Below are positions 1-11,944 of a stretch of DNA of 64,000 nt, piece after piece. The stretch's first letter is position 1. Each line of letters opens with the position of its first letter. The notes under the pieces are model-generated. The model was given only the letters and a program-made list of their open reading frames with translations, had not been told where the DNA came from and searched no databases. Both the position numbers and the translations under genes were made by a program. This DNA comes from Siderastrea radians (lineage: Eukaryota; Cnidaria; Anthozoa; Scleractinia; Rhizangiidae), in NCBI GenBank assembly GCA_964017195.1, contig OZ024894.1, positions 7,061,537 through 7,125,536 of the forward strand, given 5' to 3'.

Positions 1-26
1 TTAGCACTGCGTTGTCACGCAAGTAG

Positions 27-186
27 CATCCTTGGAGACCCAGGGGCAGAAAGCAGGACGAGGGAAAGTCGGAACGGGCGAAAAAAAAGTGGGCGAGTTT
101 CCCCTTGTCTTTTCTTCGCCCGCGTTTTCTTTCGCCCGTTCCGAATTTCCCTTGCCCCACTATCTGCCCCTGGGGCTCCGAGGATG
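27..186. mobile_element. hAT-like MITE, copy 1
   Basis: The ends are inverted copies of CATCCTYGGAG followed by a CCCAGGGGCAG-like stretch, about 23 bp in all. The flanks GCAAGTAG (19-26) and GCAAGTGG (188-195) look like an 8-bp target duplication with one mismatch, which suits hAT elements. The interior is itself partly fold-back (GAACGGGCG against CGCCCGTTC). It has no coding capacity. A second member of the family lies at 16921-17102. Confidence 0.7.
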
Positions 187-239
187 GGCAAGTGGAAGCA
201 CTTGGTTAATATCAATTTGAAGTTGTCAGGGTAAACACA

Positions 240-497
240 CCGTCGTGGGTCATCTGTTCAGCAGTATCATACGAATAGGAGTACCACCTTCACCTCCCTG
301 GAAGGGATGGTAGTTTATCGTAGGGTACCCTGCTGGACCGCTGGTACCTATTTGCACACCTGGGTCGGGAGAGAGAGAGAGAGAGCGAGGTAGAGTTTAT
401 TGTCTAAGGAAACAACACGGAGACCAAGACTCGAATAAGTGAACTTCAGATCGAAATTGGGACACGCTAACCACTACACCACCGCTACCACCAGTAC
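240..497 (-). mobile_element. tRNA-derived SINE, minus strand
   Basis: Read on the minus strand, the element opens with a tRNA-like head containing the A-box-like GTGTAGTGGTTAGCG and a diverged B box. The body resembles the SINE at 32060-32250: compare the CATCCCTTCCAGG and ACTCCTATTCG segments with CATCCCATCCAGG and ATACTCTCAGT there. The copy is old, and a (GA)n run interrupts it near 370-388. Ends are approximate. Confidence 0.5.
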
Positions 498-834
498 ACC
501 ACTACTTACTCTATTAATTCAAACTAATATAACCAAGTGATTGTTTTGTGTTTGCTCATGCACGTGTAGGTTTTACACCACAGTTGAGACTGAATCAGTC
601 TTCAGTGCTTTCTTGTTACTGTTGCAGCTTCCGGTGAAACATTTTCCACTGTTTCTGTTTTCATTGACGAAGAATAGAGGCGTTTTGACAAAACTCTTAT
701 TCTACAACCCTTTTTGATAGTTTGGCAGAGGCTTAGTGACGTCTAGCGTATTCTGTAAATAAAGTATTTAGCCGCTTGAGGTAGTTTCAGTGCTGTTCTC
801 AGGACAGTGGGAACGAGGTTAAGTCTAGTAGTAT

Positions 835-1360
835 CGTTTATCGTTTCGAGTATCGTTTTGGAACGCTATTCATAGAAGCCGGGTGGGAACAATTGGGGGG
901 CTGGGTAGGGGTTAAGGAAAGTTGCTTGGCAACCAACGAAGATTGTTGGTAGCTCAATGGGGAAACCCTGGAGGGAAATTTTGTTCCGAAAAGTACTTTT
1001 TGCTCCTTTTAGATTTTTTGTGTGAAGTGTAAGCAAATTTAAGCCATCAAAACTAGAAGAAATAATCATTGATAGTATTTAGATGTTGAGGGGATCGAGT
1101 ATCGTTTTGGAACAATATTCGTAGAACCAGGGGCGGAACCATTGCTTGGAACCATTGCAACCATTGCGTTGGGTTGCATTGGAACCATTGGATTATGCGG
1201 AACTATTGCAAGGAAGGTTGCTTGGCAACTGACGAAAATTGTTAGTAGCTCAATGGTGAAACCCTGGGGAAAAGGTCTTGTTCCAAAAGGTACTTTTTTT
1301 CTGCTTTTAGATTTTTCAGTGTGAAGTGTGAGCAATCTAAAGCCATCAGAACTAAACGAC
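835..1360. repeat. Diverged tandem duplication of a ~240-bp unit
   Basis: Two successive segments, about 846-1062 and 1097-1355, share the same order of blocks: CGAGTATCGTTTTGGAAC, GGTTGCTTGGCAAC, TAGCTCAATGG, GAAACCCTGG, TTTTAGATTTTT, GTGTGAAGTGT and AGCCATCA. The second unit also has a short ACCATTG-type tandem expansion around 1138-1208. No coding function is visible. Confidence 0.7.
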
Positions 1361-1482
1361 AAAATCAGTAATAGTAATATATGAGAAATGAAGTGCATCT
1401 GTTAATATATTAGAGTTAGAAATAAAGAGATGAGTCGTTATAAAGTGATTTGTTGCACGATTTTCCAGATACCACGCAGTTC

Positions 1483-1874
1483 TTAAAGGGACACTGTCAC
1501 CAATATCTAGATAACTTTGAAAAGCAAAGGGACATATTCTAATCAGCGGAAATCCAAAAATACTGGTTGAATTTCGTTTTAAATTACTCTACCAGTTCTC
1601 TGAGGCTATAATTGAGTGTGTTTTGTCGCGGATCGCTAGGATGGATATGGTTGCAACTTGAAAACATCAGGCTGAAGTTTTCAAGTTTTTCCTTTCTTTC
1701 ATGGAAAAATCACCAGTAACTGACTATGGTTTGTTCTTCCTTTGAGAAAATCATTTGATTTCCTTTTCTTGACGTTCTAGGAACATTCTGTGTACGTGAA
1801 AAAAGCATTTAATTTAAATTTCAGCACATTATTCACTCCAAAACGTAAAAATCCCCGTGACAGTGTCCCTTTAA
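1483..1874. mobile_element. TTAA-target MITE with AGGGACACTGTCAC ends
   Basis: The 14-bp ends AGGGACACTGTCAC and GTGACAGTGTCCCT are perfect inverted repeats, and TTAA lies immediately outside each (1483-1486 and 1871-1874). TTAA targets are used by piggyBac and Kolobok transposons; ends beginning AGGG suit Kolobok better. The 390-bp interior has no open frame of note. Confidence 0.75.
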
Positions 1875-2212
1875 CAACCTCTTAATTTCAAAGGACCTTG
1901 GTATCACGCAGCTGTATTGTTTTCAGCGCTAGGGTCCGTTGTTATGTTGTTTGTTCTATTGTTTCTCAGCAAATCAGAGAAGACCTTGTAAGAGCTGCGT
2001 ACCGCCTGATTTTCGCACTTCTCCATACTTGTTTATTTATACAATCATGTGACTTTTACTTTGCATGACCGTTGTTTGTTTGAGGGCAGTGTGAATCGAT
2101 TTTAATTGCCAATCAAGCTTATCCCGGTTGCTGTGGCATAAACTCGAAACTAGGAGTATTACTGTTCCTCCTGGATGGGTTGCGCATGCTCCTAACGTCA
2201 CCGTAAATACCC

Positions 2213-3590
2213 GGAGTCCTCAGGCTTCTTGGTCAGCGGGTGGTCGACGAGAGAGACTGGGGCAATGGCATTGTTACTGCAGGAATTAGGAATCCTGCGG
2301 TTAACTGTCCTTGGTTTTGTTCCTGACTCGTTCCCAGTCGTCTTCATTTCGCGCACGGGAGCGCGAGGTGTGTCACACAGGGCGGAAAAAGGTTGGGCGA
2401 TGAAACGAGCGTGTCTGAGCAAAAAGGTGTGATGCAGTGGACTGGGATCGAATTGGGTGCTAGACCAAAATTCAAAATTCAAAGATCCAAATTCAAAATC
2501 CTAATGATCTATTAATAGTTTCCGAAAAACGTTAACTTTGGGTTATCTTTTCTTTGTCTTTTCCGCCTTAATCGATGCTAAAAAACTGTCTTAAAACGAG
2601 CAGAGCAAAGTAAAAAGATGGAAAATGGCGTTTGGATGACGCGTGGCATGACGCGTATTTATAATTCGTGCAGCTCGTGCAAGGTTAATCATGACACGTC
2701 CCTAGTTAATTAATTAAATCAAATCAACATTAACACCGCGCTTCTTCTTCTTTTTTCCCCAAAACCTCTCCTATGCTTGTCTGTTTCTTTAGGCACTACA
2801 AATAAAATTGCTCCTCAGTTTAGACGGTTTTCTTTGCTTTGTTTTTGTGAGATAAAGGGAGGAGAAATCTGCAAATTTAATTTCACTTTTAATTTGTTTA
2901 CATACAGTTTGTGGCGTTGCGACGAATCATCGCCATGGCGCGTTGCAAGGAGGCAAAGTTTAAAGTTGCAAAACGCCACTATCTCTAAATATCTCCAGCT
3001 AATTTTTTATTATGTCATGTAAAATTTATCGGCCTTTAATATATGTAAGATTTAGGGTGGAGTAATTTGGAGCTTTTTTAAAAGAGACGAGGAAAGACAA
3101 CCATGTCATGTTTTTCGGCAAGAGCAAGCATTCGACACTCTCGAATTGAGCGCATTTTTCGGGAACTTACTGTGAAAAAGATTGACTAATGTCCACGCAG
3201 ACATAAGGATTTTAAGCTGTGAGCCAGGACTGTGGAAAAACGTTTTAATCATAGTGCACGGCTGGCTGAAAAATAAAGAAAGAAAATGAGATTTCCGGTT
3301 TGTTGAAAGGTAAATTTTGCCGGCCACCAAACGCACCGGAAGCGCGGAAAGAGCGCTCGTGCCAGTCCTTCTCCGCATCACACATCGCTTGAAGAGCGGA
3401 CTGCTCGTTTCATCGCCCAACCTTTTCCCGCCCTGGTGTCACACCTCGCGCTCAAAAGCCGCGCGCGTCACGTGACATGAAGACGACTGGGGACGAGTCA
3501 GAGTTTTGTTCGAGTTTTGTCACAGGGAATTAACAGCCAATCAAAAAATCAATTTTTTTGCATTACCCCAGAGTCTCGGCAACTACCCGC
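2213..3590. mobile_element. Large fold-back element with ~240-bp arms
   Basis: The left arm (about 2213-2450) is matched in inverse orientation by a right arm (about 3352-3590). Shared blocks include GGTTGGGCGATGAAACGAGC, GCGCGAGGTGTG and CCCAGTCGTCTTCAT. The outer end GGAGTCCTCAGGCTTCTTGG is present only on the left and matches the ends of the element at 61847-62045, so both belong to one family. About 900 bp separate the arms and contain no recognisable gene. Confidence 0.6.
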
Positions 3591-6471
3591 TTTAAATGTC
3601 ATTACACTTGCTAGAAGTGTTCTATAAACGTCATCTAGAAACGTGCCCTCATTAGCAGTTCAGAACAATATCAACAAAATGCACAAATTCCTACATTGCA
3701 GAATGGGGACGCTAGATTTCCATTGACCTCACTTTTATATTAAAGAATTTTTCTGTTTCTGCAAATTGCGTTACCGAACGAAAGAGATTAAGAAAAGCAT
3801 GCAATGTTTCCTCTGTAGCCCACAACTTTCCGACGTGGGTAGTTGCTGTAATTGGATGTATCATCGTCATCGTTGTCATCATTATTATCATTTTGTTTCG
3901 ATGGATCTATATCTAGAGTGCAAATGCCGACTAAGGCAATGTCACCATAGCAACTTAGTTGTCTAAACTTCAACACGTCAAAGGTCAACCCTTGTTTTAT
4001 GCTATAAGGGTGAAAGGGCGGATTATTAACGGTTGCTGGGAATTTGAGGAGAGTTGTTGAATCAATTGGGAATGACTCGAAATGGCAGAATGATAAAGAT
4101 CTTTGATCACCTCCCTGCATCTTTACACCCACCCTTCCCTTCTACTCTATTACCCTAGGAAACGAATTCCTTAGGGAAAGGATAGGGAAAGGAAGAATTT
4201 CAAAATTATGAAATAAAACCGAGATGACGAGATGAGCCGAAATGCCTGAGTGCCTCGAAGTCTTGCAACATTAGATTAAGGGATTGAACGAAAAGTCTGA
4301 TCTTTAATAAATCCTTAATTATCTTGACTCAAGTAGCCTGCTTGTAATTTAGTTTGACTTGCGAATAAAATCTACTTAGCAGTATTTTCCTGTCGTAATG
4401 ATACTGTCTATTTTCCTGTAGTAATGATTAAACGCCCGTCTGTGAATGAAATCATTAAGTGTGACCGGTATTCAAATGAATGAAAGCTATTGCACTGCAG
4501 TACCTCTGGTGCTGTTTGTTTTTCTCTATTAGTTGGTTCTAACTCAACGAACCGTTAAATTTGTAAATGAATTGCTAACTTGTGACTATTCAAATGAATT
4601 AAGGCTGTTCAAAAAGTGAAAAGCGTGTTAATTCCTGCATCTGTGGTTCTGGTTGTTTTCTATTTCTTTTTGTTTGTTTGTTTGTTTTTTGTTTTGTTTT
4701 GTTTGTTTGTTTGTTGTTTCTTTTTTTTTTTTTGCTCAACCTATCGCAGGATGACGTCAAAGGCACTCTTGGAAATAGCGTGAGTGCTATTCGACGGCAA
4801 AAATTTCTTTTATTTCAAACTTGTCAACTTGATGACAATGATAATGACGATATTAAAATCGACAGAGTGCTAATCTTACTTAAAACTAATCGTGACTCCT
4901 CGAAGACTTCGCAGGCCCAAACCTCACGCGAACAGCACTAAAGGTTACATTCGATTCCAGAAAAAAATCACCAATGTCACTTCTTTAATAACATCTTCTA
5001 ATTGATTCTCTACTAATTTGAGCAATGTTTAATTATCGTTTTTGGCCGGAGCCGGGCTTTCAAAGGTGTTGGTTTTCGTGAAGGTGGGCGACTCGAGAGG
5101 ATGCAAATGAATTGATACAATATGCTTGAGGAAAAATAACAGGTTGATACAAATTAGGACACGTGTCAGTAACAGTATATATTAAACGTTGAAACACGAA
5201 AAAAATCTATTTCTTCACATAATGTATCTAAAAATTCGACCGATAACAATCTTTGCAGTTATACGATACAAATAGGGTATTAAAATACTGCTAAGCAATT
5301 AACTGTTTCGATCGACAAATGAGCTAAACTTAAGTCAAATAAAGGTTGATGTGTAAAGTTTGTATTAGAGCATAAACTGTCTACTCACATAAAAGACATT
5401 TCTGAGAATATTATTATTTTTTACAGTTATGAAGGCCTCCCTTAAAGTTAGCTAAGGCTTTACTTCTTTAAATTTGAAAAAAACTAACCGCTTCGGTCAA
5501 TCGTCTCGAAATGAGTTTTTTTCTTGAAAACATGAAAGGAAAAAAAGGTATTTTGACGTTTCAACACAATACTGACACCTGTGCTACTGAACGAGACAAA
5601 CAGCTAATTACGTGGCTTTTCCATTAGCCCCAGAGATTAAAATACTAAGCAATGAAAATGAAAGTTTTCACTGACTTTTGTTTTCACGGCAAAACAATTT
5701 GCCGCTATTAAAATAGGTCGAATTTGCACCCGATCCGAAGAAAGGTACGCTTATAGTTCACCAAGCAAAGTTCTGTCCATAAAATGACAACACATTTGTT
5801 GACTGTTCAGTAAATATTTTTTGTTTATATGATACCGCGTAAATTAAGTTTTTTAGCTCGGCTACTTCTTAAAAGATTGCTTGCAATGTCTGGTGAGATC
5901 TTTTTCACCGAGTCAGTGAAGATTGAGAATTTTTCTATGACGTGACTTTCGCCGTTACATTTTCAAGACTTTTGAGTAGTTCTTGTTTGATATCACCCAC
6001 ACAATTTCTTCAGGAGTAATTCAAGTGACACAACTGCGATATTGAAGAAAACCATTGCCGTAGTTGTATAAAGATTGAAGCAAAGTCGGAACCTGCTAAG
6101 TGGTAATAAAAAAAGCCACGCCAGAAAACAAACAAACAAACATGCCAGGCAAACAACAGCCTTCTTGAGCTTTCGGCCTTCCCTTTCTTTAATGACTTTA
6201 GAAGAGCTTTTTCAACAAGAGAGGGGATGTCTAATTTTTTGCTTCAACAAAAGAAAAAGCTGTCCGCAGTATTATGGCTGTTTTGTAAGAAACAACTCCA
6301 GGCGATGTGTTGGAAAGCCATCTATAAGCTCCACCAATCACGAGGGCGCGCTTCCAATTAACTGTCAATCAACTTAAACAACTGATTGTCAGTTTCTTCC
6401 ATTCTAGTTGCAGATCGAGGGATCAACTCGTCTCGAGCATTTCGGATGTACAGTAACAACAGGCCGCGAAG
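3591..6471. other. Gene-free stretch upstream of the PDE11 gene
   Basis: I see no supported gene here. A (TTTG)n-type low-complexity run sits at about 4665-4735. The last few hundred bases before 6472 should hold the promoter and 5' UTR of the phosphodiesterase gene, but no TATA box or other element stands out. Short open frames at 6075-6377 and 6386-6622 show no family resemblance. Confidence 0.5.
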
Positions 6472-9400
6472 ATGGCGAATTGCTGTACTAAAAACGAGAA
6501 AACGGAGCCTGTCGGTATCAAGCTCGACGGGAACAATGTCGAGCAAAACATTGAAGCATGGCTCGACGAACATCCCGATTTTGTTCACTCGTATTTCACG
6601 CGCAAAGCAAGCAGGACTCTAATCGACTCTTGGCTTCAGTCACGGTCAGTTCGTACTTCTACACCGGGTGGAACACCGCCAGCCTCGGGTTCTTCAACCC
6701 CTGTGAGGAAAATATCTGCTTCTGAATTTGAGGGCAGAGGAATTTTAAAACCTTTAATAAATGTTGTGGACGGACAAGCGACTTTCCTTTCCCCGAGTGA
6801 ACCTTATCACAGGACACGGTCACCGCACCGAAATCGCAAATCGCGAGTTGAACTTCTACAACTCGACGAAAAGGAGCTGTTAATGGAACTCGTGAAGGAT
6901 ATAGCGAATGATTTGGACGTGACGACACTTTGTCATAAAATCCTGCAAAATGTTAGTATTCTTGTCAATGGAGATCGATGTTCACTGTTTCTTCTTCAAG
7001 GCCCAAAAGACGGGCCTCGGTTTCTTGTGTCTAAAGTGTTTGACGTGAACGCGGAGTCTAAACTTGAGGATATGCAAGGCTTGGAAGAAATTCGAATTCC
7101 TCTTGGAACAGGAATTGTAGGGTATACAGCCGCGACGGGAGAAGTCGTTAACATAGCAAATGCATACGAGGTAAGTCATCTGTGAATAGGTAGGTCACAC
7201 ATACACTATACACTCCCTGTGCTTTTTCGTTCTTACTTATCTCGCCGTTGCCTAGATTTCTGTTTTCTTTAGCTTTCACGAATTTACTAGTTGCGTGGCA
7301 GTAGTTGAAATTTTGAATTGACTTTGTGTATATCTCTTATTTATCCACTTTTCATTCGTGTCCCAAAGAAGCAGTGTATCTTCGAGCCGGTGGAACATTT
7401 TATAGTTCATAAACTAAAATGTTAGGCGCCTATAGCTGTACCCTCGAAATTCCTGTTAATCGATTATGACCAGTGTTGCTTTCGAGAGGTTACCCCCTTT
7501 GGCGGATTTAACACGGTAAACGAATTGACAGTTCTTTGTGGATACTTTTCTGAACCAAGGCGAAAAATTCGTTTAATTTCCTAGAGCCGTCAAATTTGCG
7601 AGTGACTCCGTGGTAACGACACAGGGTGCATTCGAATCAGCGGACAGACTGCCGTTTACTATTTTTGACCAACTGTCGTTCCTTTGAATAACATGATTCC
7701 TGTTTTTAACTTCGCTGGCTTAAAAATCGACAATACGCTTAACCTGCCTACCAGGACTGGGTTTGTTAACCTAGTTTTAGTTATCAACAACGAAATAGCG
7801 CCGGTTTTTACGGGAAATCGGTAGTTTTTCGTCAAAACATCGTAGTTGTAATTGCCATCCCCCTTTGAGCCGACATATTTACTCGGTTGTTTACATTTCA
7901 CCGCGATTGGCGTTCGGCAGTCGATAAATTCAGTTTGTGGCTTCAAGACTTGATGATAAAATAAGAGATTTAGTCGCAATCTCCTCTCTGTTAGTAGTGC
8001 GACACCGCTAAATTCTAAACCTGTCGTGTCAGTTGAAGACAATGGTCACAAAGCTACCCAGCCAAAAAATTATATCAATAAATGCGTTTTGTATTGAATT
8101 CTCGGACCTGTTTATTCATCAATATTTTGGCAAACGGTAGCATTTTCAAAATCAATTTCGGTTGTGAAATATGTCAGGCAAGCTTGAGCGATTTTCGGTA
8201 GAAATGACTTTGTAAAGTTATCGAGTTTATTCCTCGGGGTGTCGTCTGGCTGCGGTCGGAAATAATTCTTGTTTAGTGTCACTGGTGTCAAGTTTTTGTT
8301 CCCCGAATGTGAAGTGGCGCGAAGCAGTCACACAGAAGGAGTCTTTTCTTATTGCAGGCGATATTTGGAGTGAAAAAAATATGTGAGATTTGAATGATTA
8401 CAAAAACAGGCCATCTGTATATATGTCACGCGAGGTGATTAAGCGATTTCGAATAATCCTTTCTTATAGCACCACTTTGGGCTTTTTCTTGAATGACATA
8501 TTAATTACTATGGGTAATATTCTCTTGGCTTTCGGGTGAAATGTTGTTTTCCTTTATTTTCCATATTAACTTCGGGTTAAATCGAAAATATTAATTTGTT
8601 TGAAAGGAAGTAAAAGGCTGGCTTTGTGATGTAAAAAGTCGGCCGTCCATTTTCCATTGTATACACGTAATATTATGCCGCAACAAAAAGAGGCATGAAA
8701 AAATAAGGGTTTGTGTAAACAGTTATATCTTCTAGCTGAAAGCTCTCCTCTTAATTAAACTAAAATTTATCACAGACCGGACGTCAAGGTGGACCGCATT
8801 TTGTATATTTTCTATCAGGAAAGCGCCGAAAAATTTCTTAGATTAAAAATGATTCTCAAGCCACAAAGCATATTTTCCCCTTCTCTAAATTAGAAAGTAA
8901 TGTGAAAGACTTGAGACTGCCGGTTTAGACTGGTATTCATTTATATTCAAAGTGATAAAATTTTTTCGTTCATTGCAAGTAGGCTGAGCTGTGTAAATAA
9001 TATGAAAAGTTTGTTTTTGAAATGCCAAAAAATGTACACGTTTTGATACCAGGAAGTTCTCTTTCATGCTGTTTTTAGAAAATGATGTCCAGGAGTTTTC
9101 TGAAGAAGGAAATAAGGGGTTTGTTTTGAAAAAGTCTCTGAAACTTTGACAGCAGTCTATGATAAATTTATGGAAATTGACATCTGAAAAAGATTTGTAG
9201 ATTAGGTCTATTTTTTGCGATAATTCGATGTACACTTTATAACTTCCGCTGGGTGTATCATTGGCGTGCTGAGTTCATGGTGATACCGTCTGTTGGTCAC
9301 TCCATTTATTTTAAGATGACAAAAACATCCTACAAGCAGTTTGCATTCAAATGTTTTTTCCTCTACCAAGGGATTCCTTAAAATGGTTGATTACAGCCAT

Positions 9401-11901
9401 TTTACAAAATTAAAGTTCTCATCATGTTTTTCATCAGCAGCTTCAGTACTTTATTATGTTTGAGGGAAGTCACACTGTAACTTTATTTACAAAATAGTGG
9501 CGATGTACTGGTATACATACAGAAATAATTTGGCGCAGAATATATGTTAATCCCAAATGTTGTATAATGATGTCTAGCCTTTCCTAACTCTATCCTCGAT
9601 ATCCTGAATTGTTTGTCAATGCATTTCAGGATTTTTTTCATCATTGCTATTGATGAACCCGGTTACAATGACCTTGTTCACAATGACTTTCTGCAACTTT
9701 AACCCTTTAGCACCAAGGGTGACAAGCATCTAATTTCTCCTTACAATATCACTGCACAATCAAATGTACGGTCATGAGAATTGAGGAAATGATCACCAAA
9801 GATGAAAAGTCTTGATGTTAAGTAAATTCTCCCAAGTAGTACCGTAAGAAATACTTGAAGAACAATGAGGAGAATATGCATGTTGATATTGGGAATTATA
9901 GGGTTAGTATTGGGAGGGTCATGGGTGGGATCCCCAAGAGAGACTCTGATTTTTTCTCTGGAGTCTTATGTTTGTGACAAGGTGAATTAGAGTTTACTCT
10001 TAAAATGATCAAGCCCCACTTTTGTCATCATTCTTGTTAATACAAATTGGACCAACAAAGGCTGACACATGTACCATAGGGTTCCCATAGAGACTCTCAG
10101 ACCAAGCTTAACACATAATTGAAAAAAATAACAGACAGGCTTTTAAATCAAATTAATTCAAGTTGAAGATTGTCTTTCTTTTTTCATTCTGCATACTAAT
10201 TCTTGTACCTAATCTGACATCTAACAAAAAGTGCTCTATGCTCTAAGTCTCCAGTGGCAAGGGAACCATTTTGTTTATCAAATCATGATTGAAGCAATAT
10301 TTTCACATGAGCAATACTCTTTAAGGGCTCTCACCAATTTTCATGCCAGTATCACCAAATTGTGGTAATTATTGTTTTCTTCACTGTATTTGAAGTGTGC
10401 ATGTCATCATAAAGTGTAGTGAAAGTTATAGTTTTAGCAAACAAGTCAACATTTCAGACTAAAATTATTTGTATTGTTTTGGTCTTTTCAGCTGTTTTAT
10501 GAATCTAACTTCTCTTGCCATCTTATAACTTCGACTGATGTTCATGAGAATGTTATAGTTTAATCACTTAAATTCAGATGTATAGCTTGACCCTGAAATG
10601 CATGGCATTAGGCAACATTCAAATAAATCGTTTGACCTCAGACACATTTTTTTGGTGTGAAATGGAACTGTCATGTGTCTTTATATGTAGGATGTTATTT
10701 CTCGGTAGTAAAACATTGCAGTTGTCATTGTCATCATCATATGCCATGTAACTTATCATGCATTATTTTTCTTCCAAGCTGCATTGCAAGTGTTCTTACC
10801 ATATTCCATTCTTGCCATCCAGTCTATCTTCTCCTTGCTTCTGTAGTCCTTGTCCACTCATGTTGTTTAGGTTATCTACAGCCCTTCTCTCAAAAAGCTA
10901 AATCATGGATGCAAGATGTTTTGAATGTGTGTTCATCATGACTATTGTGTTGTCGCTTATCAGTTTAAACTGGAACAGCGCAAGCTCAAGCACCCCTGTG
11001 GAAGTTACAGTTTAGCTTCCTTTCCACCCCCTTCGAATTTCCAATTACCATCCATGAGGTGGGTATGGATATTTTCTGGAACCACACAATTACTCTGTTT
11101 TTCAATGTGGTTAATTTTAAAACTAAAGTTGAATCAAGCTTTTGGCCAGGTAGATACCTTCAGCCTATTTGGCTTAGAAGAGTGTAAGCTAAAAAAAGTA
11201 TTTCCCTCATTTTTAAAGAAGAAAAGCCTTAGCTGCAAATTTCTCAGAAATGCTCTCGTAGATTTTTCTTAAACTCAGTAGACAAAGTTAAACTCAGTAG
11301 ACAAAGAAGCAGCTACGTGAACTACAAATACTGTGAACCGTTTCAAATAAAAACCTCCAAAATTCAAGAAAATTGAATAGAATTATGTAAAAATAAAAAT
11401 TTACTCATTGCATTGCCATTGTAACCTCAATTGCAAATTACACTCACTTAAACGGAGACTTAAATTTATTGCTAGGAAAAGTGTGGCAGTTGCTCGCTCT
11501 TGTCTGTTTCTTATGGTGGTGTAATTCATGTGCAATCTTAGTTTTTTTGAAGGTTCCACGTCAATGAAACAGCTCTGAAAAAAGTGTTTGATACAGACTG
11601 GCTTCTAGAAATCATGTGGCATACTGTTAAACTTTCAGTGTAGCTGGTAAACTTAGTCTTGTTGTAGATATACTTTACTTGAAAAATGTTGCAAAGTTCA
11701 ACAAAAAGCTCTTGAGGTTTTCTGCCATGATTGCATTTCCCATGTCTTGTCACGTCAGTGCATGCTCAAGTAGTAGGCATTCATCGGCATGCACCCAGGG
11801 GCAAATATTTAATGCTCAATAAATCAATCAGTGTGTGCACTTAAGATATTTTATAATGCAATTTAAATAGTAATAAGAATCATAATCATAATCATTATAA
11901 C

Positions 11902-11944
<43 letters not shown>

